From contig NZ_JAFCLP010000001.1 of the NCBI RefSeq assembly GCF_018129405.1, positions 806,001-870,000 of the forward strand: a stretch of DNA of 64,000 nucleotides. The letters are read 5' to 3'. The notes below the pieces were generated by a model that was not told the origin of the DNA, searched no databases, and was given only the letters and a program-made list of their open reading frames with translations. Shown here one piece after another: positions 17,241 to 26,689 of the stretch. Position 1 is the first letter of the stretch. Each line of letters opens with the position of its first letter. The translations under genes were made by a program, and so were the position numbers. The DNA comes from Bradyrhizobium iriomotense. Its GTDB lineage: Bacteria > Pseudomonadota > Alphaproteobacteria > Rhizobiales > Xanthobacteraceae.

Positions 17241-18449
17241 ATGACCGATCTTTCCGCTCCCATCAAACCGGCCGCGATGACGATGGAGACGCACTCGCCA
17301 GGCCTTGTGCTTCGCTCGCTCGTGATCGGCCTCACCGCATTCCTGACCGTCGTCGATCTCTTCGCAACGCAGGCGATCCTGCCCTCGCTGACGCGGCACT
17401 ACGGCGTCACACCCGCAGCGATGGGCTTTGCCGTCAACGCCAGCACCTTCGGCATGGCGGCAGCCAGTCTCGTCGTCGGCTTCTTCAGCCCGCACATCAA
17501 CAGGCGCACCGGCATCCTGCTCAGCCTGACGCTGCTGGCAATCCCCACCAGCCTGCTGGCCTCGGCACCAAATCTTGCCGTCTTCACCGCCCTGCGGGTC
17601 GCGCAGGGCCTGTGCATGGCCTCCGCCTTCGCGCTCACCCTCGCTTATCTCGGCGAGCAATGCAGCGCCGCGGACGCCGGCGGCGCCTTTGCCGCCTACA
17701 TCACCGGCAATGTCGCCAGCAACCTCATTGGCCGGCTGATCTCGGCGGCGGTCGCCGACAGCCTCGGCCTCGCCTGGAATTTCTATTTCTTCGCAGCGCT
17801 CAATCTGGCCGGCGCGGTGCTGGTCTATTTCACGATTCGACGCGTGCAGCCGATGCATGCGATGATGCCGGCGGCTTCGCCCCTTTCCGCCACCATCGCG
17901 CATTGGCGCAATCGGCGGCTGCGCGCCGCCTTCGGCATCGGCTTCTGCATCCTGTTCGCCTTCATCGGCACCTTCACGTTCGTCAATTTCGTGCTGGTCC
18001 GGCCGCCGCTGTCGCTCGGCATGATGGATCTGGGCCTCGTCTATCTCGTCTTCCTTCCGTCCGTCGTCACGACGCTTCTGGCCGGCAAGATGGCTGCGCG
18101 TCTGGGAACGCGGCCCACGATCTGGGGCGCGCTCGCTGTCGCCGGCCTCGGCCTGCCCTTGATGCTGGCGCCGCATCTCGGCGGCGTGCTCGCCGGCATG
18201 GTCCTGGTCGGCGTCGGCACGTTCTTCGCACAGGCCGCCGCAACCAGCTTCGTCGGACAGGCCGCAACCGGCAACCGCGGCATCGCCAGCGGGACCTATC
18301 TTGCGTGCTACTTCGGCGGCGGGCTGGTCGGCACGGCCGTGCTCGGGCGATTGTTCGACAGTTTCGGCTGGTACGCCTGCGTCACAGGTGTCGGCGCGGC
18401 CCTCGCGCTCGCGGCCCTGCTCACCTTCGCCCTGAAGCCTAGCGCTTGA
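17241..18449 (+). CDS. MFS transporter
   Basis: The 402-residue product has about 12 hydrophobic segments. An early segment reads FLTVVDLFATQAILPSLTRH, followed by FAVNASTFGMAAASLVVGFF and the loop HINRRTGI (motif A position). Length and layout fit a drug/metabolite exporter of the major facilitator superfamily; the substrate is unknown. Its last 11 bases overlap the 3' end of fixS on the other strand, so the two genes converge with no intergenic space. Confidence 0.88.
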   Translation: MTDLSAPIKPAAMTMETHSPGLVLRSLVIGLTAFLTVVDLFATQAILPSLTRHYGVTPAAMGFAVNASTFGMAAASLVVGFFSPHINRRTGILLSLTLLAIPTSLLASAPNLAVFTALRVAQGLCMASAFALTLAYLGEQCSAADAGGAFAAYITGNVASNLIGRLISAAVADSLGLAWNFYFFAALNLAGAVLVYFTIRRVQPMHAMMPAASPLSATIAHWRNRRLRAAFGIGFCILFAFIGTFTFVNFVLVRPPLSLGMMDLGLVYLVFLPSVVTTLLAGKMAARLGTRPTIWGALAVAGLGLPLMLAPHLGGVLAGMVLVGVGTFFAQAAATSFVGQAATGNRGIASGTYLACYFGGGLVGTAVLGRLFDSFGWYACVTGVGAALALAALLTFALKPSA

Positions 18450-18606
18450 CCGGAGCTTCCTGCGGCGGCTCGTCGTCGGCGATGGCACGCCAGGCGGCAC
18501 CGTCGAGATCGTCGTACTGGCCGCTTCGGAGCGACCAGAGGAAGGCGACGAGACCGGCGCCTCCGAGCATCAAGGCGAGCGGCACCAGGATGACCAGGAT
18601 CTCCAT
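18439..18606 (-). CDS. fixS: cbb3 oxidase maturation protein FixS/CcoS
   Basis: The 55-residue protein has a single membrane helix (MEILVILVPLALMLGGAGLV) followed by FLWSLRSGQYDDLDGAAWRA, the CcoS signature. It is needed for cofactor insertion in cytochrome cbb3 oxidase. The ATG overlaps the fixI stop by one base (TGATG), which indicates translational coupling in fixGHIS. Its 3' end overlaps the convergent MFS gene. Confidence 0.95.
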   Translation of the reverse strand: MEILVILVPLALMLGGAGLVAFLWSLRSGQYDDLDGAAWRAIADDEPPQEAPVKR

Positions 18607-20795
18607 CACACGATCTCCCGCGAGGCGCTGCGGGCGCGCAGCGAGTTCAGCATGACCAGGATCGACGAGCCGCTCATGGCGGCCGCCGCAATCAGGGGCG
18701 TCACGATGCCGCTGATCGCAACCGGCACGGCGAGCACATTGTAGCCGATCGCGAGCCAGAGGTTCTGCCGCATCAGATGCAGCGCCTTGCGCGACGCATC
18801 GATCGCGGCGACGACGGGAGCCAGCGGCCGGCCGAGGAAGACGAGGTCGGCGGTCGCCTGGCTCAAATGCGCGGCCGAGATCGGCGACATCGAGATATGG
18901 GCTGCGGCCAGCGAGGGCGCGTCGTTCATGCCGTCGCCGACCATCAGCACCTTCATGCCGCGCCGCTTCAATTCCTCGATCCGCGCGATCTTGTCGGCCG
19001 GCGTGACGCCGGCGCGCCACTCGGGAATGGACAGGACGTGCGCTGCCGCCTTCACGGCCGGCTCGCGGTCGCCGGAGAGTATCTCGATGCCGATGTTGCG
19101 CGCCTTCAGCGCCGCGATCACGGCCTGCGCGTCCGGACGCAGTCCCTGGCGCACCGTAAGGATGAATTTTTCAGTCCCCTTGCTGAAGGCCACGATCGAG
19201 GCCTCGGGATCGAGAGTGACGCTTCCGACCTGCGCCTCGGCACCGCAAAAGGACGGACGCCCCAAGCGGATCTCGACGCCGTCGACCACCGCTCGCACGC
19301 CCTGCCCGGCTTCCTCGACCGCGCCGACAACAGGCGATCTGGCGCCGGCAGCCTGCGCCACCGCGGCGGCGACCGGATGATGGCTCGACAGCGCGAGGCG
19401 CCCGGCGAGCTCGAACACGTCGGCGGGGATATCGGCCGCGTTCATCACTTCGAGATCGGGCAGCGTCAGCGTGCCGGTCTTGTCGAAGATGACATGGTCG
19501 GCTTCCGCCAGCCGCTCGATCGCATCGCCCGCATTGAGCAGCACACCTGCCTTGAACATCGCGCCCGAGGCCACCGTCTGCACCGTCGGGATCGCGAGCC
19601 CCAGCGCGCAGGGACAGGTGATGATCAGCACGGCAACGCCGGTCACGATCGCATCGTGCCAGGACGCACCCGCGATGACCCAGCCGAGAATGGTCAGCAG
19701 CGCGGTCGCGTGCACCACCGGCGCGTAGAGCCGCGAGGCACGGTCGGCGAGCCGCATGTAGCGCGAGCGGGCCTGGAGCGCGTTGTCGAGCAGCCGCGTG
19801 ATCTCGGCGAGCAGCGTCGCCTCGGAGGCCGCCGAGACCCGCACCCGCAGCGTGCCGGAGATATTCATCGAGCCCGCATAGACCGGCGTGCCCTGCTCGG
19901 CCGTGACATAGAGCGTTTCGCCGGTGATCAGGCTCTGGTCGATCTCGGAACGGCCCTCGATCACGGTGCCGTCGACCGCACAGCGCTCGCCGGGCCGCAG
20001 CAGCACGATGTCGCCGGGATAGATCGCCGCCACCGGCACCTGCGAGATCTCGTCAGGCCCGACGAACTTGGCCGCGGTCTCCGCCTTGAGCGCGGCAAGA
20101 TTGCCGGCGACCGCGCGGGTCCGCCGCCGCATGTTCTGGTCGAGGAAACGGCCGACCAGCAGGAAGGTCAGCAGCATGATCGCCGCGTCGAAATAGGCGT
20201 GCTCGGCGTGGTGGATGGTCTCGACCACGGACATGCCGAGCGCCAGGATCACGCCGATCGAGATCGGCACGTCCATGTTGGTGGTCTTCGCCGACAGCGC
20301 GCGCCAGGCCGAGCGGAAGAACGGCTGGCCGGCATAGGCCGCCGCCGGCAGCGCGATCAGCGCCGACAGCCAGTGGAAGAAGTCGCGCTGCTCCGGCAGC
20401 ATGTCCGAGACGTTGCCCGACCACACCGGGATCGACAGCATCATCACGTTCATGGTGGCGAATGCCGCAACGCCGAGACAGCGCAGCAGGAAGCGGGATT
20501 CGGCGACCTCGGCGACTTCCGCACTCTCGGTCTCGAACGGATAGGCCTTGTAGCCGAGCTCTTCGAGCCGGTCGATGAAACGGCCGGGATCGAGCGTGCC
20601 CGCCTTCCATTCCAGCGCGACGCGGCGGTCGGTCAGGTTCACGCGCGCCAGCGTAACATCAGGGATGGCGGACAGGCCGCGCTCGATCTTGGCCATGCAG
20701 CCGGCGCAGTGAACGCCTTCGACCGCGAGGTCGATATGTTGGAGGCCCGCGCCGGCGTCGCGGACATAGTGAGAGAAATCGCGCGTGACCTGCAT
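18606..20795 (-). CDS. fixI: Copper-transporting P1B-type ATPase FixI/CcoI
   Basis: FixI pumps copper for assembly of the cbb3 oxidase copper-B site. The 729-residue chain has an N-terminal heavy-metal domain with GVHCAGC (Cys30, Cys33), the phosphatase motif TGET (291-294), the metal-transporting CPC (394-396), the phosphorylation motif DKTGT starting at Asp438, the SSHHP motif of P1B pumps and the hinge GDGMNDAP. All key residues are intact. It lies between fixH (11-base gap) and fixS (overlap) in the fixGHIS operon behind the FixK box at 22833. Confidence 0.96.
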   Translation of the reverse strand: MQVTRDFSHYVRDAGAGLQHIDLAVEGVHCAGCMAKIERGLSAIPDVTLARVNLTDRRVALEWKAGTLDPGRFIDRLEELGYKAYPFETESAEVAEVAESRFLLRCLGVAAFATMNVMMLSIPVWSGNVSDMLPEQRDFFHWLSALIALPAAAYAGQPFFRSAWRALSAKTTNMDVPISIGVILALGMSVVETIHHAEHAYFDAAIMLLTFLLVGRFLDQNMRRRTRAVAGNLAALKAETAAKFVGPDEISQVPVAAIYPGDIVLLRPGERCAVDGTVIEGRSEIDQSLITGETLYVTAEQGTPVYAGSMNISGTLRVRVSAASEATLLAEITRLLDNALQARSRYMRLADRASRLYAPVVHATALLTILGWVIAGASWHDAIVTGVAVLIITCPCALGLAIPTVQTVASGAMFKAGVLLNAGDAIERLAEADHVIFDKTGTLTLPDLEVMNAADIPADVFELAGRLALSSHHPVAAAVAQAAGARSPVVGAVEEAGQGVRAVVDGVEIRLGRPSFCGAEAQVGSVTLDPEASIVAFSKGTEKFILTVRQGLRPDAQAVIAALKARNIGIEILSGDREPAVKAAAHVLSIPEWRAGVTPADKIARIEELKRRGMKVLMVGDGMNDAPSLAAAHISMSPISAAHLSQATADLVFLGRPLAPVVAAIDASRKALHLMRQNLWLAIGYNVLAVPVAISGIVTPLIAAAAMSGSSILVMLNSLRARSASREIV

Positions 20796-20806
20796 GACGA
20801 GATCCT

Positions 20807-21292
20807 TCAGTTCAGGATCACGCGGTTGCGCGAGAGGAACACACGCGCCCCTCGCGTCTCACCCTCGATCACCAGATCCCACTGCCCCGGCGCGACGGAC
20901 GCGGCATTGCCGCGATAGACGCCGATGCCGGCTTCCGCGAGCTCGACCTGGAGATCGGCGCGCTTGTCGGTCGGCCGCTCCAGACGTCCGCCGAACTTCA
21001 ATCCGGCGAGCGGCTGTCCGCTCGCATCACGCGCCTCGACCTGGATCGCGGCACCACCGTCGGTGCGGCGCTCGATATGCGCGCTGACCTGCCATTTGCG
21101 CGCGGCCTGGTCCTGCGACGCCGAGATCTCGCGCTCATAGGTCAGGCCCGCGGCATAGGGGCTGTCGACATCCGTACCCGGCAGCGTCGCGATCGCGAGC
21201 TTCATCATGGTGACGTTGACGCCGATCACGAGGCCGAAGAAGGCGACCAGCATCAGGAGCACCTTGGTTCCGGTCAGCGGCTTGGATGCCAT
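20807..21292 (-). CDS. fixH: FixH/CcoH cbb3 assembly protein
   Basis: The 161-residue membrane-anchored protein has one N-terminal helix (LLMLVAFFGLVIGVNVTMM) and a periplasmic beta domain ending LIEGETRGARVFLSRNRVIL-like (WDLVIEGETRG). CcoH is required for stable assembly of cytochrome cbb3 oxidase. It lies 16 bases after fixG and 11 before fixI. Confidence 0.94.
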   Translation of the reverse strand: MASKPLTGTKVLLMLVAFFGLVIGVNVTMMKLAIATLPGTDVDSPYAAGLTYEREISASQDQAARKWQVSAHIERRTDGGAAIQVEARDASGQPLAGLKFGGRLERPTDKRADLQVELAEAGIGVYRGNAASVAPGQWDLVIEGETRGARVFLSRNRVILN

Positions 21293-21308
21293 GGCAGTCT
21301 CCTGATCC

Positions 21309-22775
21309 CTACGGCGAGACGAAATTGTCGGTGGCGGAGGCGACTTCGCCGAGGCCGATATCGGTGACGTGGAAGCGCACCGGAATCGACTTCTCCGGAT
21401 TGTTCTCCGCCGGCGCCGTGACGAGCAACCGCAGCTCGCTCGTGGAATCGCGGGGGATCACGATCATCGGCCGGTCCGGCGTCACCGAATCGACGCCGAC
21501 GACGTGCACCGTCAGATTGGCCGGGCCGTTGGCGTCGATCGCGATGACGCGGTCGTAGCCGCTCTTGTTCAACAGCCGCACCGTATAGGCGTTGCGGATC
21601 GAGCCGTCGCTGAGCTTGACTGCGACCGGATTGCGGTCGTGCAGCACGTTGACGTCGAGCAGGCTGCGCGTCGCCAGCGTGTAGATCATGATGCCGCCGA
21701 CCGCGGCGATGATCGCGCTGTAGACGATCGTGCGGGCCCGGACGATCCGGTAGATCGGCGCCTTGCCTTCCTGGCGGCGATGGATGTTGATGTCGTTGTC
21801 GTAGCCGATCAGCCGCTTCGGCCGGCCGATCTTGGCCATCACGTTGTCGCAGGCGTCGATGCAGAGCCCGCACTGGATACATTCCATCTGCGATCCGTTT
21901 CGGATGTCGATGCCGGTCGGACAGACCGCGACGCACTGGTAGCAATCGACGCAATCGCCGACCTGCTGGCCGAGCGCGCGCAGCTCGGCCGCCTTCTTCA
22001 CCGAGGTGCGCTTCTCGCCGCGGTCGTAGCGGTAGGTGACGTTGAGCGCCCATTCGTCGGTGAGCGCCGCCTGGATGCGCGGCCACGGGCACATATAGGT
22101 GCAGACCTGCTCGCGCATGTAGCCGGCGAGCACATATGTCGTTGCGGTGAGGATGCCGATCCAGACATAGGCGATCATCGGCCCCTGGAAGGTGACGAGC
22201 TCCTTCACCAGGGTCGGCGCGTCGTTGAAGTAGAGCACCCAGGCGCCGCCGGTCCACCAGGCGATCAGCAGCCAGATCGAATGCTTGAGCACGATCTCGG
22301 AGATGCGCTCGAGCTTCATCGGATCGCTCGACGCATCCTTCTTCATCCGCTCGCGCCGGTCGCCCTCGATCAGGCGCTCGACGGCATAGAACAGGTCGGT
22401 CCAGACGGTCTGCGGACAGAGATAGCCGCACCAGATGCGGCCGCCGATGGAGTTCATCAGGAACAGCGCCACCGCGGCGACGATCAGCAGGCCCGTGAAG
22501 TAGTAGACCTCCTGCGGCCACAGCTCGATGAAGAAGAAATAGAAGCGGCTGTTGGGAAGATCGATCAGCACCGCCTGGCTGGGCGCACCGAGACCGCGAT
22601 TCCAGCGCACGAAGGGCAGGAAGTAGTAGACGCCGAGGCAGAACGCCATCAGCCCCCATTTGATCCGGCGGAACGTGCCGGAGACGCTCTGGGGATAGAC
22701 CTTCTTCCGGGCTGCGTAGAGCGGCCCGTAGTCATCGCCCGATATGAGGTCTTTGGGGTTCACGGTCTTGTTCAT
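21309..22775 (-). CDS. fixG: FixG/CcoG polyferredoxin-like cbb3 assembly protein
   Basis: The 488-residue membrane protein has several N-terminal helices (WGLMAFCLGVYYFLPFV, FFFIELWPQEVYYFTGLLIV) and two [4Fe-4S] clusters: DCVDCYQCVAVCPTGIDIR and ECIQCGLCIDACDNVM. A C-terminal Ig-like domain follows. CcoG family proteins act in copper reduction for the copper-B site. It is the first gene of fixGHIS, with a FixK box whose centre is about 64 bases upstream of the ATG. Confidence 0.96.
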   Translation of the reverse strand: MNKTVNPKDLISGDDYGPLYAARKKVYPQSVSGTFRRIKWGLMAFCLGVYYFLPFVRWNRGLGAPSQAVLIDLPNSRFYFFFIELWPQEVYYFTGLLIVAAVALFLMNSIGGRIWCGYLCPQTVWTDLFYAVERLIEGDRRERMKKDASSDPMKLERISEIVLKHSIWLLIAWWTGGAWVLYFNDAPTLVKELVTFQGPMIAYVWIGILTATTYVLAGYMREQVCTYMCPWPRIQAALTDEWALNVTYRYDRGEKRTSVKKAAELRALGQQVGDCVDCYQCVAVCPTGIDIRNGSQMECIQCGLCIDACDNVMAKIGRPKRLIGYDNDINIHRRQEGKAPIYRIVRARTIVYSAIIAAVGGIMIYTLATRSLLDVNVLHDRNPVAVKLSDGSIRNAYTVRLLNKSGYDRVIAIDANGPANLTVHVVGVDSVTPDRPMIVIPRDSTSELRLLVTAPAENNPEKSIPVRFHVTDIGLGEVASATDNFVSP

Positions 22776-22832
22776 CGCCTGGAGCTTCTCGAAAAGGTGC
22801 GATTAAACCTAGACCCGACACCGCCGCGTCAG

Positions 22833-22846
22833 TTGATCCAGCTCAA
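22833..22846 (-). promoter_or_regulatory. FixK2 box for fixGHIS
   Basis: TTGATCCAGCTCAA is a perfect TTGA-N6-TCAA site. Its centre is 64.5 bases from the fixG start, identical to the spacing at fixN. With CRP/FNR-type activation about 41 bases upstream of the transcript start, the leader would be roughly 23 bases. Two bases of the site are shared with the terminator hairpin of fixNOQP. Confidence 0.9.
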
Positions 22847-22874
22847 ACGGGGGCGTTTTTGTTCGCCCCCGTTT
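22845..22874 (-). terminator. Hairpin after fixNOQP
   Basis: A perfect 11-bp stem AAACGGGGGCG / CGCCCCCGTTT encloses an 8-base loop, 36 bases past the fixP stop. The stem ends in TTT but no longer T-run follows. Next to it is a tandem duplication of the 14-mer GATCGATTACTTGC (22891-22904 and 22905-22918), the second copy of which contains the fixP stop codon. Confidence 0.75.
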
Positions 22875-22910
22875 GGACCCATTGTCCGCCGATCGATTAC
22901 TTGCGATCGA

Positions 22911-23783
22911 TTACTTGCCGCCGCCCAGCGAGTGGACGTAGACCGCCATCGCCTTGATGGTGGCGGGATCGAGCCGCCCCTCCCAGGCCGGCATCACGCC
23001 GGCACGGCCCTGGCTGATGGTCTCGATCAGGGCGGCCTCGTCCGAGCCATAGAGCCAGATCTTGTCGGTCAGGTTCGGCGCGCCGAGCTCCTGGTTGCCC
23101 TTGCCGCCGTCGCCGTGGCAGGCGACGCAGTTCTCCGCGAAGATCTTCTCGCCCTTGGCGGCATCGAAGCCCTTGCGGGTCGGAAGGCCCGCCAGCGAGC
23201 GCACGTAATTGGCGACCGTGACGATCTCGTCGGCCTTCAGCACGCCGTCCTTGCCGAAGGCGAGCATCTGGCCCTCATGCGTCTTGGTGTGGCCGGAACG
23301 CGCGCCGAACTGGATGGTCTGCATGATCTGGTCGAGCGTGCCGCCCCACAGCCAGTCGTCGTCGTTCAGGTTCGGGAAGCCCTTGGCGCCGGCACCGCCG
23401 GAGCCGTGGCACGGCGCGCAATTGTCGCCGAACACGGTCTTGCCCTTGGCGCGGGCCAGCGCCAGCAGGGCCGGATCCTTCTCGATGTCGGCGAGCGAGG
23501 CCGCGCCCAGCGCCACCATCTTGTCGCCCCTGATCTTCTCGAGATTGGCGAGCTCGACCGCGACGTCGGCGCGCGAGGAGTAGCCGAACGCGCCCGTGGT
23601 GTTGCTGGCGATCAGCGGCCAGGCGGGATAGACGATCCAGTAGCCGATCGACCAGACGATGGTGAGGTAAAAGCAGATCACCCACCAGCGCGGCAGCGGC
23701 GTGTTGAGCTCCTTGATGCCGTCCCACTCATGTCCGGTCGTGGACTTGCCGGTGACGGTATCGACTTCGCTATGATCGGTCAT
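22911..23783 (-). CDS. fixP: cbb3 oxidase diheme cytochrome c subunit FixP/CcoP
   Basis: The 290-residue subunit carries electrons to the binuclear centre. An N-terminal membrane helix (WWVICFYLTIVWSIGYWIVY) follows the CcoP lead-in GIKELNTPLPRWW. Two c-type heme sites are present: CAPCH at 122-126 and CVACH at 219-223, with Met ligands available in GQMLAFG and AGVMPAWEG. It follows fixQ by 6 bases and ends the fixNOQP operon. Confidence 0.97.
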   Translation of the reverse strand: MTDHSEVDTVTGKSTTGHEWDGIKELNTPLPRWWVICFYLTIVWSIGYWIVYPAWPLIASNTTGAFGYSSRADVAVELANLEKIRGDKMVALGAASLADIEKDPALLALARAKGKTVFGDNCAPCHGSGGAGAKGFPNLNDDDWLWGGTLDQIMQTIQFGARSGHTKTHEGQMLAFGKDGVLKADEIVTVANYVRSLAGLPTRKGFDAAKGEKIFAENCVACHGDGGKGNQELGAPNLTDKIWLYGSDEAALIETISQGRAGVMPAWEGRLDPATIKAMAVYVHSLGGGK

Positions 23784-23789
23784 GGTCTC

Positions 23790-23954
23790 TCACTCCTCCC
23801 GCAACGGCAGGCGTGCCGCTTCGTCGAACGCGGCCTTGTTACGGGGCCAAAATGCGTAGGCGATGATCGCGAGAAAGATCGCGACGAACACCGGCGTCCA
23901 GATCGTGGTCACGAGTTCGGACGCAAGATTGTGGGCTGTCAGGATGGCTTTCAT
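23790..23954 (-). CDS. fixQ: cbb3 oxidase small subunit FixQ/CcoQ
   Basis: I found this short gene by translating the gap between fixO and fixP: 54 residues, start ATG 23954, stop TGA 23790-23792. It has one membrane helix (WTPVFVAIFLAIIAYAFWP) followed by RNKAAFDEAARLPL, the standard CcoQ layout. CcoQ stabilises the oxidase complex. Gaps are 13 bases after fixO and 6 before fixP. Confidence 0.95.
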   Translation of the reverse strand: MKAILTAHNLASELVTTIWTPVFVAIFLAIIAYAFWPRNKAAFDEAARLPLREE

Positions 23955-23967
23955 CGTTGATGCCTTC

Positions 23968-24702
23968 TCAGCGAAGATTGGCTTTCTCGTTGTAGATCTT
24001 GAAGTCGACCAGCGTGCCGAGCATCTGCAGGTACGCGATCAGCGCGTCCATCTCGGTCGGCGTGCCGGTCTTGCCGTCGAAGTTGCGCACCACGGCCTTG
24101 GCGTAGCGCTTGCTGAAGGCATCGCCGCCGGCATTGTCCGGATCGGCCTGGGCCTTCAAATCGGCGCCTGCACTGGCGATCTGCTCGTCGGTGTAGGGCA
24201 CGCCGACGGTCCGCAGCGTGCGCATGTGGTCGGCGATCGTGTCCGGATCCACCTCGTTCTGGCTCAGGAACGGATAGCCCGGCATCACCGACTGCGGCAC
24301 GATCGCGCGCGGGTTGATCAGGTGGGTAACGTGCCAGTCGTCGGAATACTTGGCGCCGACGCGGGCAAGGTCGGGACCGGTGCGCTTGGAGCCCCACTGG
24401 AACGGGTGGTCGAACATGCTCTCGGCGGCGAGCGAGAAGTGACCGTAGCGCTCGACCTCGTCACGCAGCGGCCGGATCATCTGCGAATGGCAGAGATAAC
24501 AGCCCTCGCGGACGTAGACGTTGCGCCCCGCGAGCTCCAGCGGCGTGTAGGGCCTCACCCCGTCGACCTTCTCGATCGTGCTCTTGAGGTAGAACAGCGG
24601 GGTGATCTCGACGAGACCGCCGATCGCGATCACCAAGAGGATGCCGACGACCAGGATGATCGAGTTCTTTTCGAAGATTTGGTGGCGTGTCCAGAACGAC
24701 AT
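23968..24702 (-). CDS. fixO: cbb3 oxidase monoheme cytochrome c subunit FixO/CcoO
   Basis: The 244-residue subunit has an N-terminal membrane anchor ([20 protein letters not shown]) and one c-type heme motif CYLCH at 68-72 in the conserved context [15 protein letters not shown] later GYPFLSQ stretch and Met residues fit the axial-ligand region. It lies 12 bases downstream of fixN. Confidence 0.97.
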   Translation of the reverse strand: MSFWTRHQIFEKNSIILVVGILLVIAIGGLVEITPLFYLKSTIEKVDGVRPYTPLELAGRNVYVREGCYLCHSQMIRPLRDEVERYGHFSLAAESMFDHPFQWGSKRTGPDLARVGAKYSDDWHVTHLINPRAIVPQSVMPGYPFLSQNEVDPDTIADHMRTLRTVGVPYTDEQIASAGADLKAQADPDNAGGDAFSKRYAKAVVRNFDGKTGTPTEMDALIAYLQMLGTLVDFKIYNEKANLR

Positions 24703-24714
24703 AGCTTTAGCTCC

Positions 24715-26364
24715 TCATTCCGCCGGCTGAAGAGCGACGGGCATCTGGACTTCCGCCTCGCCGACGCGAACGGTCATCCAGAGATTGTAGGCCATGATCA
24801 GCGAGCCGATCAGGAACAGGCCGCCGCCTGCGGCGCGGATGATGTAGAAGGGATGCATCGCCTCGACGGTCTCGATGAAGGAATATTCGAGGAAGCCGAG
24901 CGAGGTGTAGGCGCGCCACATCAGGCCCTGGAGGATGCCGGACACCCACATCGCCGAGATGTAGAGAACGATGCCCAGGGTTGCGACCCAGAAGTGCCAG
25001 TTGACGAGCTTCAGGCTGTAGAGGCCCTTGCGATTCCAGGCCCACGGCACCAGGCAGTACAGTGCGCCGAAGGAGACGAAGCCGACCCAGCCGAGCGCGC
25101 CGGAGTGGACGTGGCCGATGGTCCAGTCGGTGTAGTGGCTGAGCGAGTTGACCACCTTGATCGACATCATCGGGCCTTCGAAGGTCGACATGCCGTAGAA
25201 GGCGACGGAGACCACCAGCATGCGAAGCACGGGGTCGGTGCGCAGCTTGTCCCAGGCGCCCGACAGCGTCATCAGGCCGTTGATCATGCCGCCCCAGGAG
25301 GGCATCCACAGCATGATCGAGAAGGTCATGCCGAGCGTCTGCGTCCAGTCGGGCAGCGCCGTGTAGTGCAGATGGTGGGGACCTGCCCAGATGTAGAGGA
25401 AGATCAGCGCCCAGAAGTGGATGATCGACAGCCGGTAGGAATAGATCGGCCGGTCGGCGCGCTTCGGAATGAAGTAGTACATGATGGCGAGGAAGCCGGC
25501 GGTCAGGAAGAAGCCGACCGCGTTATGGCCGTACCACCACTGAAACATCGCATCCTGGATGCCGCCCCAGGCGACGTAGGACTTCGAGCCGAACACCGAG
25601 ACGGGAAGCGCCGGGTTGTTGCCGAGATGCAGCACCGCGATCGTCACGATGAAGGCGAGATAGAACCAGTTCGCGACGAAGATGTGCGGTTCCTTGCGCT
25701 TGATGACCGTGACGAGGAAGACGAGCAGATAGACCACCCAAACGATGGTCAGCCACAGATCGGCGTACCATTCCGGCTCGGCATATTCCTTCGACTGCGT
25801 GACGCCGAGCAGATAGCCCGTGCCCGCGACCAGGATGAAGAAGTTGTAGCCGATCACGACGAACCAGGGCGCAAGATCGCCGGCGAGGCGAACGCGGCAG
25901 GACTTCTGCACGACGTAGAAGGACGTCGCGATCAGCACGTTGCCGCCGAAGGCGAAGATCACGGCCGAGGTGTGCAGCGGCCGCAACCGGCCGAACTGAA
26001 TCCAGGGCAGATCGAAGTTTAGTGCGGGCCAGGCCAGCTGCGAGGCGATGATGAGACCGACGAGGAAGCCGGCGATGCCCCAGAACATCGCCATGAAGGA
26101 GGAGAACTTGATCGGCCCCATATTGTAGTTGGGGCGGCCGTTGATCTCCGCCGGCGGCAGCGCCGCCGGGCGCTCGAAGTAGCGGTTGATGATGCAGAAC
26201 ACCGCCGCCACGCTCGCCGCCGCGCTGAGCGCGGCATGAAAGGCGAAGGGCGCATCGAGCGCCTTGGCCGAGGCGATCACGCAGAGGAAGGCGGTGGCTG
26301 CGAACACGACAGCCAAGCCGCTTTCACCGATGGTCATGGATTTGGAGATGGAGGGCTGGCTCAT
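24715..26364 (-). CDS. fixN: cbb3 oxidase catalytic subunit I FixN/CcoN
   Basis: FixN is the heme-copper, proton-pumping core of the high-affinity terminal oxidase used in microaerobic and symbiotic respiration. The product has 549 residues and about 12 helices. Conserved blocks include [14 protein letters not shown] (low-spin heme His), [18 protein letters not shown] (copper-B His and cross-linked Tyr region), [15 protein letters not shown] (copper-B His pair) and [14 protein letters not shown] (heme ligands). ATG 26364 was chosen over the longer frame because AGAGAGAA lies just upstream and the conserved N-terminus starts there. A FixK box is centred 64.5 bases upstream. Confidence 0.97.
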   Translation of the reverse strand: MSQPSISKSMTIGESGLAVVFAATAFLCVIASAKALDAPFAFHAALSAAASVAAVFCIINRYFERPAALPPAEINGRPNYNMGPIKFSSFMAMFWGIAGFLVGLIIASQLAWPALNFDLPWIQFGRLRPLHTSAVIFAFGGNVLIATSFYVVQKSCRVRLAGDLAPWFVVIGYNFFILVAGTGYLLGVTQSKEYAEPEWYADLWLTIVWVVYLLVFLVTVIKRKEPHIFVANWFYLAFIVTIAVLHLGNNPALPVSVFGSKSYVAWGGIQDAMFQWWYGHNAVGFFLTAGFLAIMYYFIPKRADRPIYSYRLSIIHFWALIFLYIWAGPHHLHYTALPDWTQTLGMTFSIMLWMPSWGGMINGLMTLSGAWDKLRTDPVLRMLVVSVAFYGMSTFEGPMMSIKVVNSLSHYTDWTIGHVHSGALGWVGFVSFGALYCLVPWAWNRKGLYSLKLVNWHFWVATLGIVLYISAMWVSGILQGLMWRAYTSLGFLEYSFIETVEAMHPFYIIRAAGGGLFLIGSLIMAYNLWMTVRVGEAEVQMPVALQPAE

Positions 26365-26421
26365 CGCGGATTCTCTCTGAAAGAACACAGAGCCAGAAAC
26401 CACATTCACCCTCGCGGGGAA

Positions 26422-26435
26422 TTGATTGAAATCAA
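26422..26435 (-). promoter_or_regulatory. FixK2 box for fixNOQP
   Basis: TTGATTGAAATCAA (TTGATTTCAATCAA on the coding strand) is a perfect TTGA-N6-TCAA palindrome and, as I recall it, the same as the known B. diazoefficiens fixN site. Its centre lies 64.5 bases upstream of the fixN ATG. Confidence 0.93.
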
Positions 26436-26479
26436 GACAGATGGATTTCTGTTAATGTGAGACGGCTGCCAGTTGATGC

Positions 26480-26676
26480 GCCCTCTCCCCTTGCGGGAGA
26501 GGGCAGCGAGGACCGTGCGGCAGACTCACTTGGGTGAGGGGTTGGTTCCGCACGGAGACTTTTTCCGTTGAAGCAGACCCCTCATCCGGCGCCATAGCCG
26601 AAGCTTCGCTTCGGCGTTCTCAAGAACGGCGGCCGAAGTGCCGCCTATGCCACCTTCTCCCACAAGGGGAGAAGGG
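26480..26676. repeat. Long hairpin repeat, family A copy 2
   Basis: The ends match copy 1 (CCCTCTCCCCTTGCGGGAGAGGG and CCTTCTCCCACAAGGGGAGAAGG). This copy is longer: extra sequence after CCTCATCCGGCGCC includes its own small hairpin CCGAAGCTTCGCTTCGG. Together with the fixN promoter it fills the 325-base gap to the CBS gene; no other gene is visible there. Confidence 0.85.
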
Positions 26677-26689
26677 AAGAGGCGTCGCG

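Noticed and set aside
18777-20918. A 713-residue open frame on the plus strand opposite fixI
   Set aside because: Arg/His/Asp-rich composition without any domain, exactly opposite a fully motif-verified fixI. Long antisense frames are expected in DNA of this G+C content.
21369-23960. An 863-residue plus-strand frame opposite fixG, fixP and fixQ
   Set aside because: Covers several genes with intact family motifs on the other strand; composition is typical of a shadow frame.
23863-26022. A 719-residue plus-strand frame opposite fixO and fixN
   Set aside because: Same reason: rich in Asp, Arg, His and Gln with no recognisable fold, opposite verified oxidase genes.
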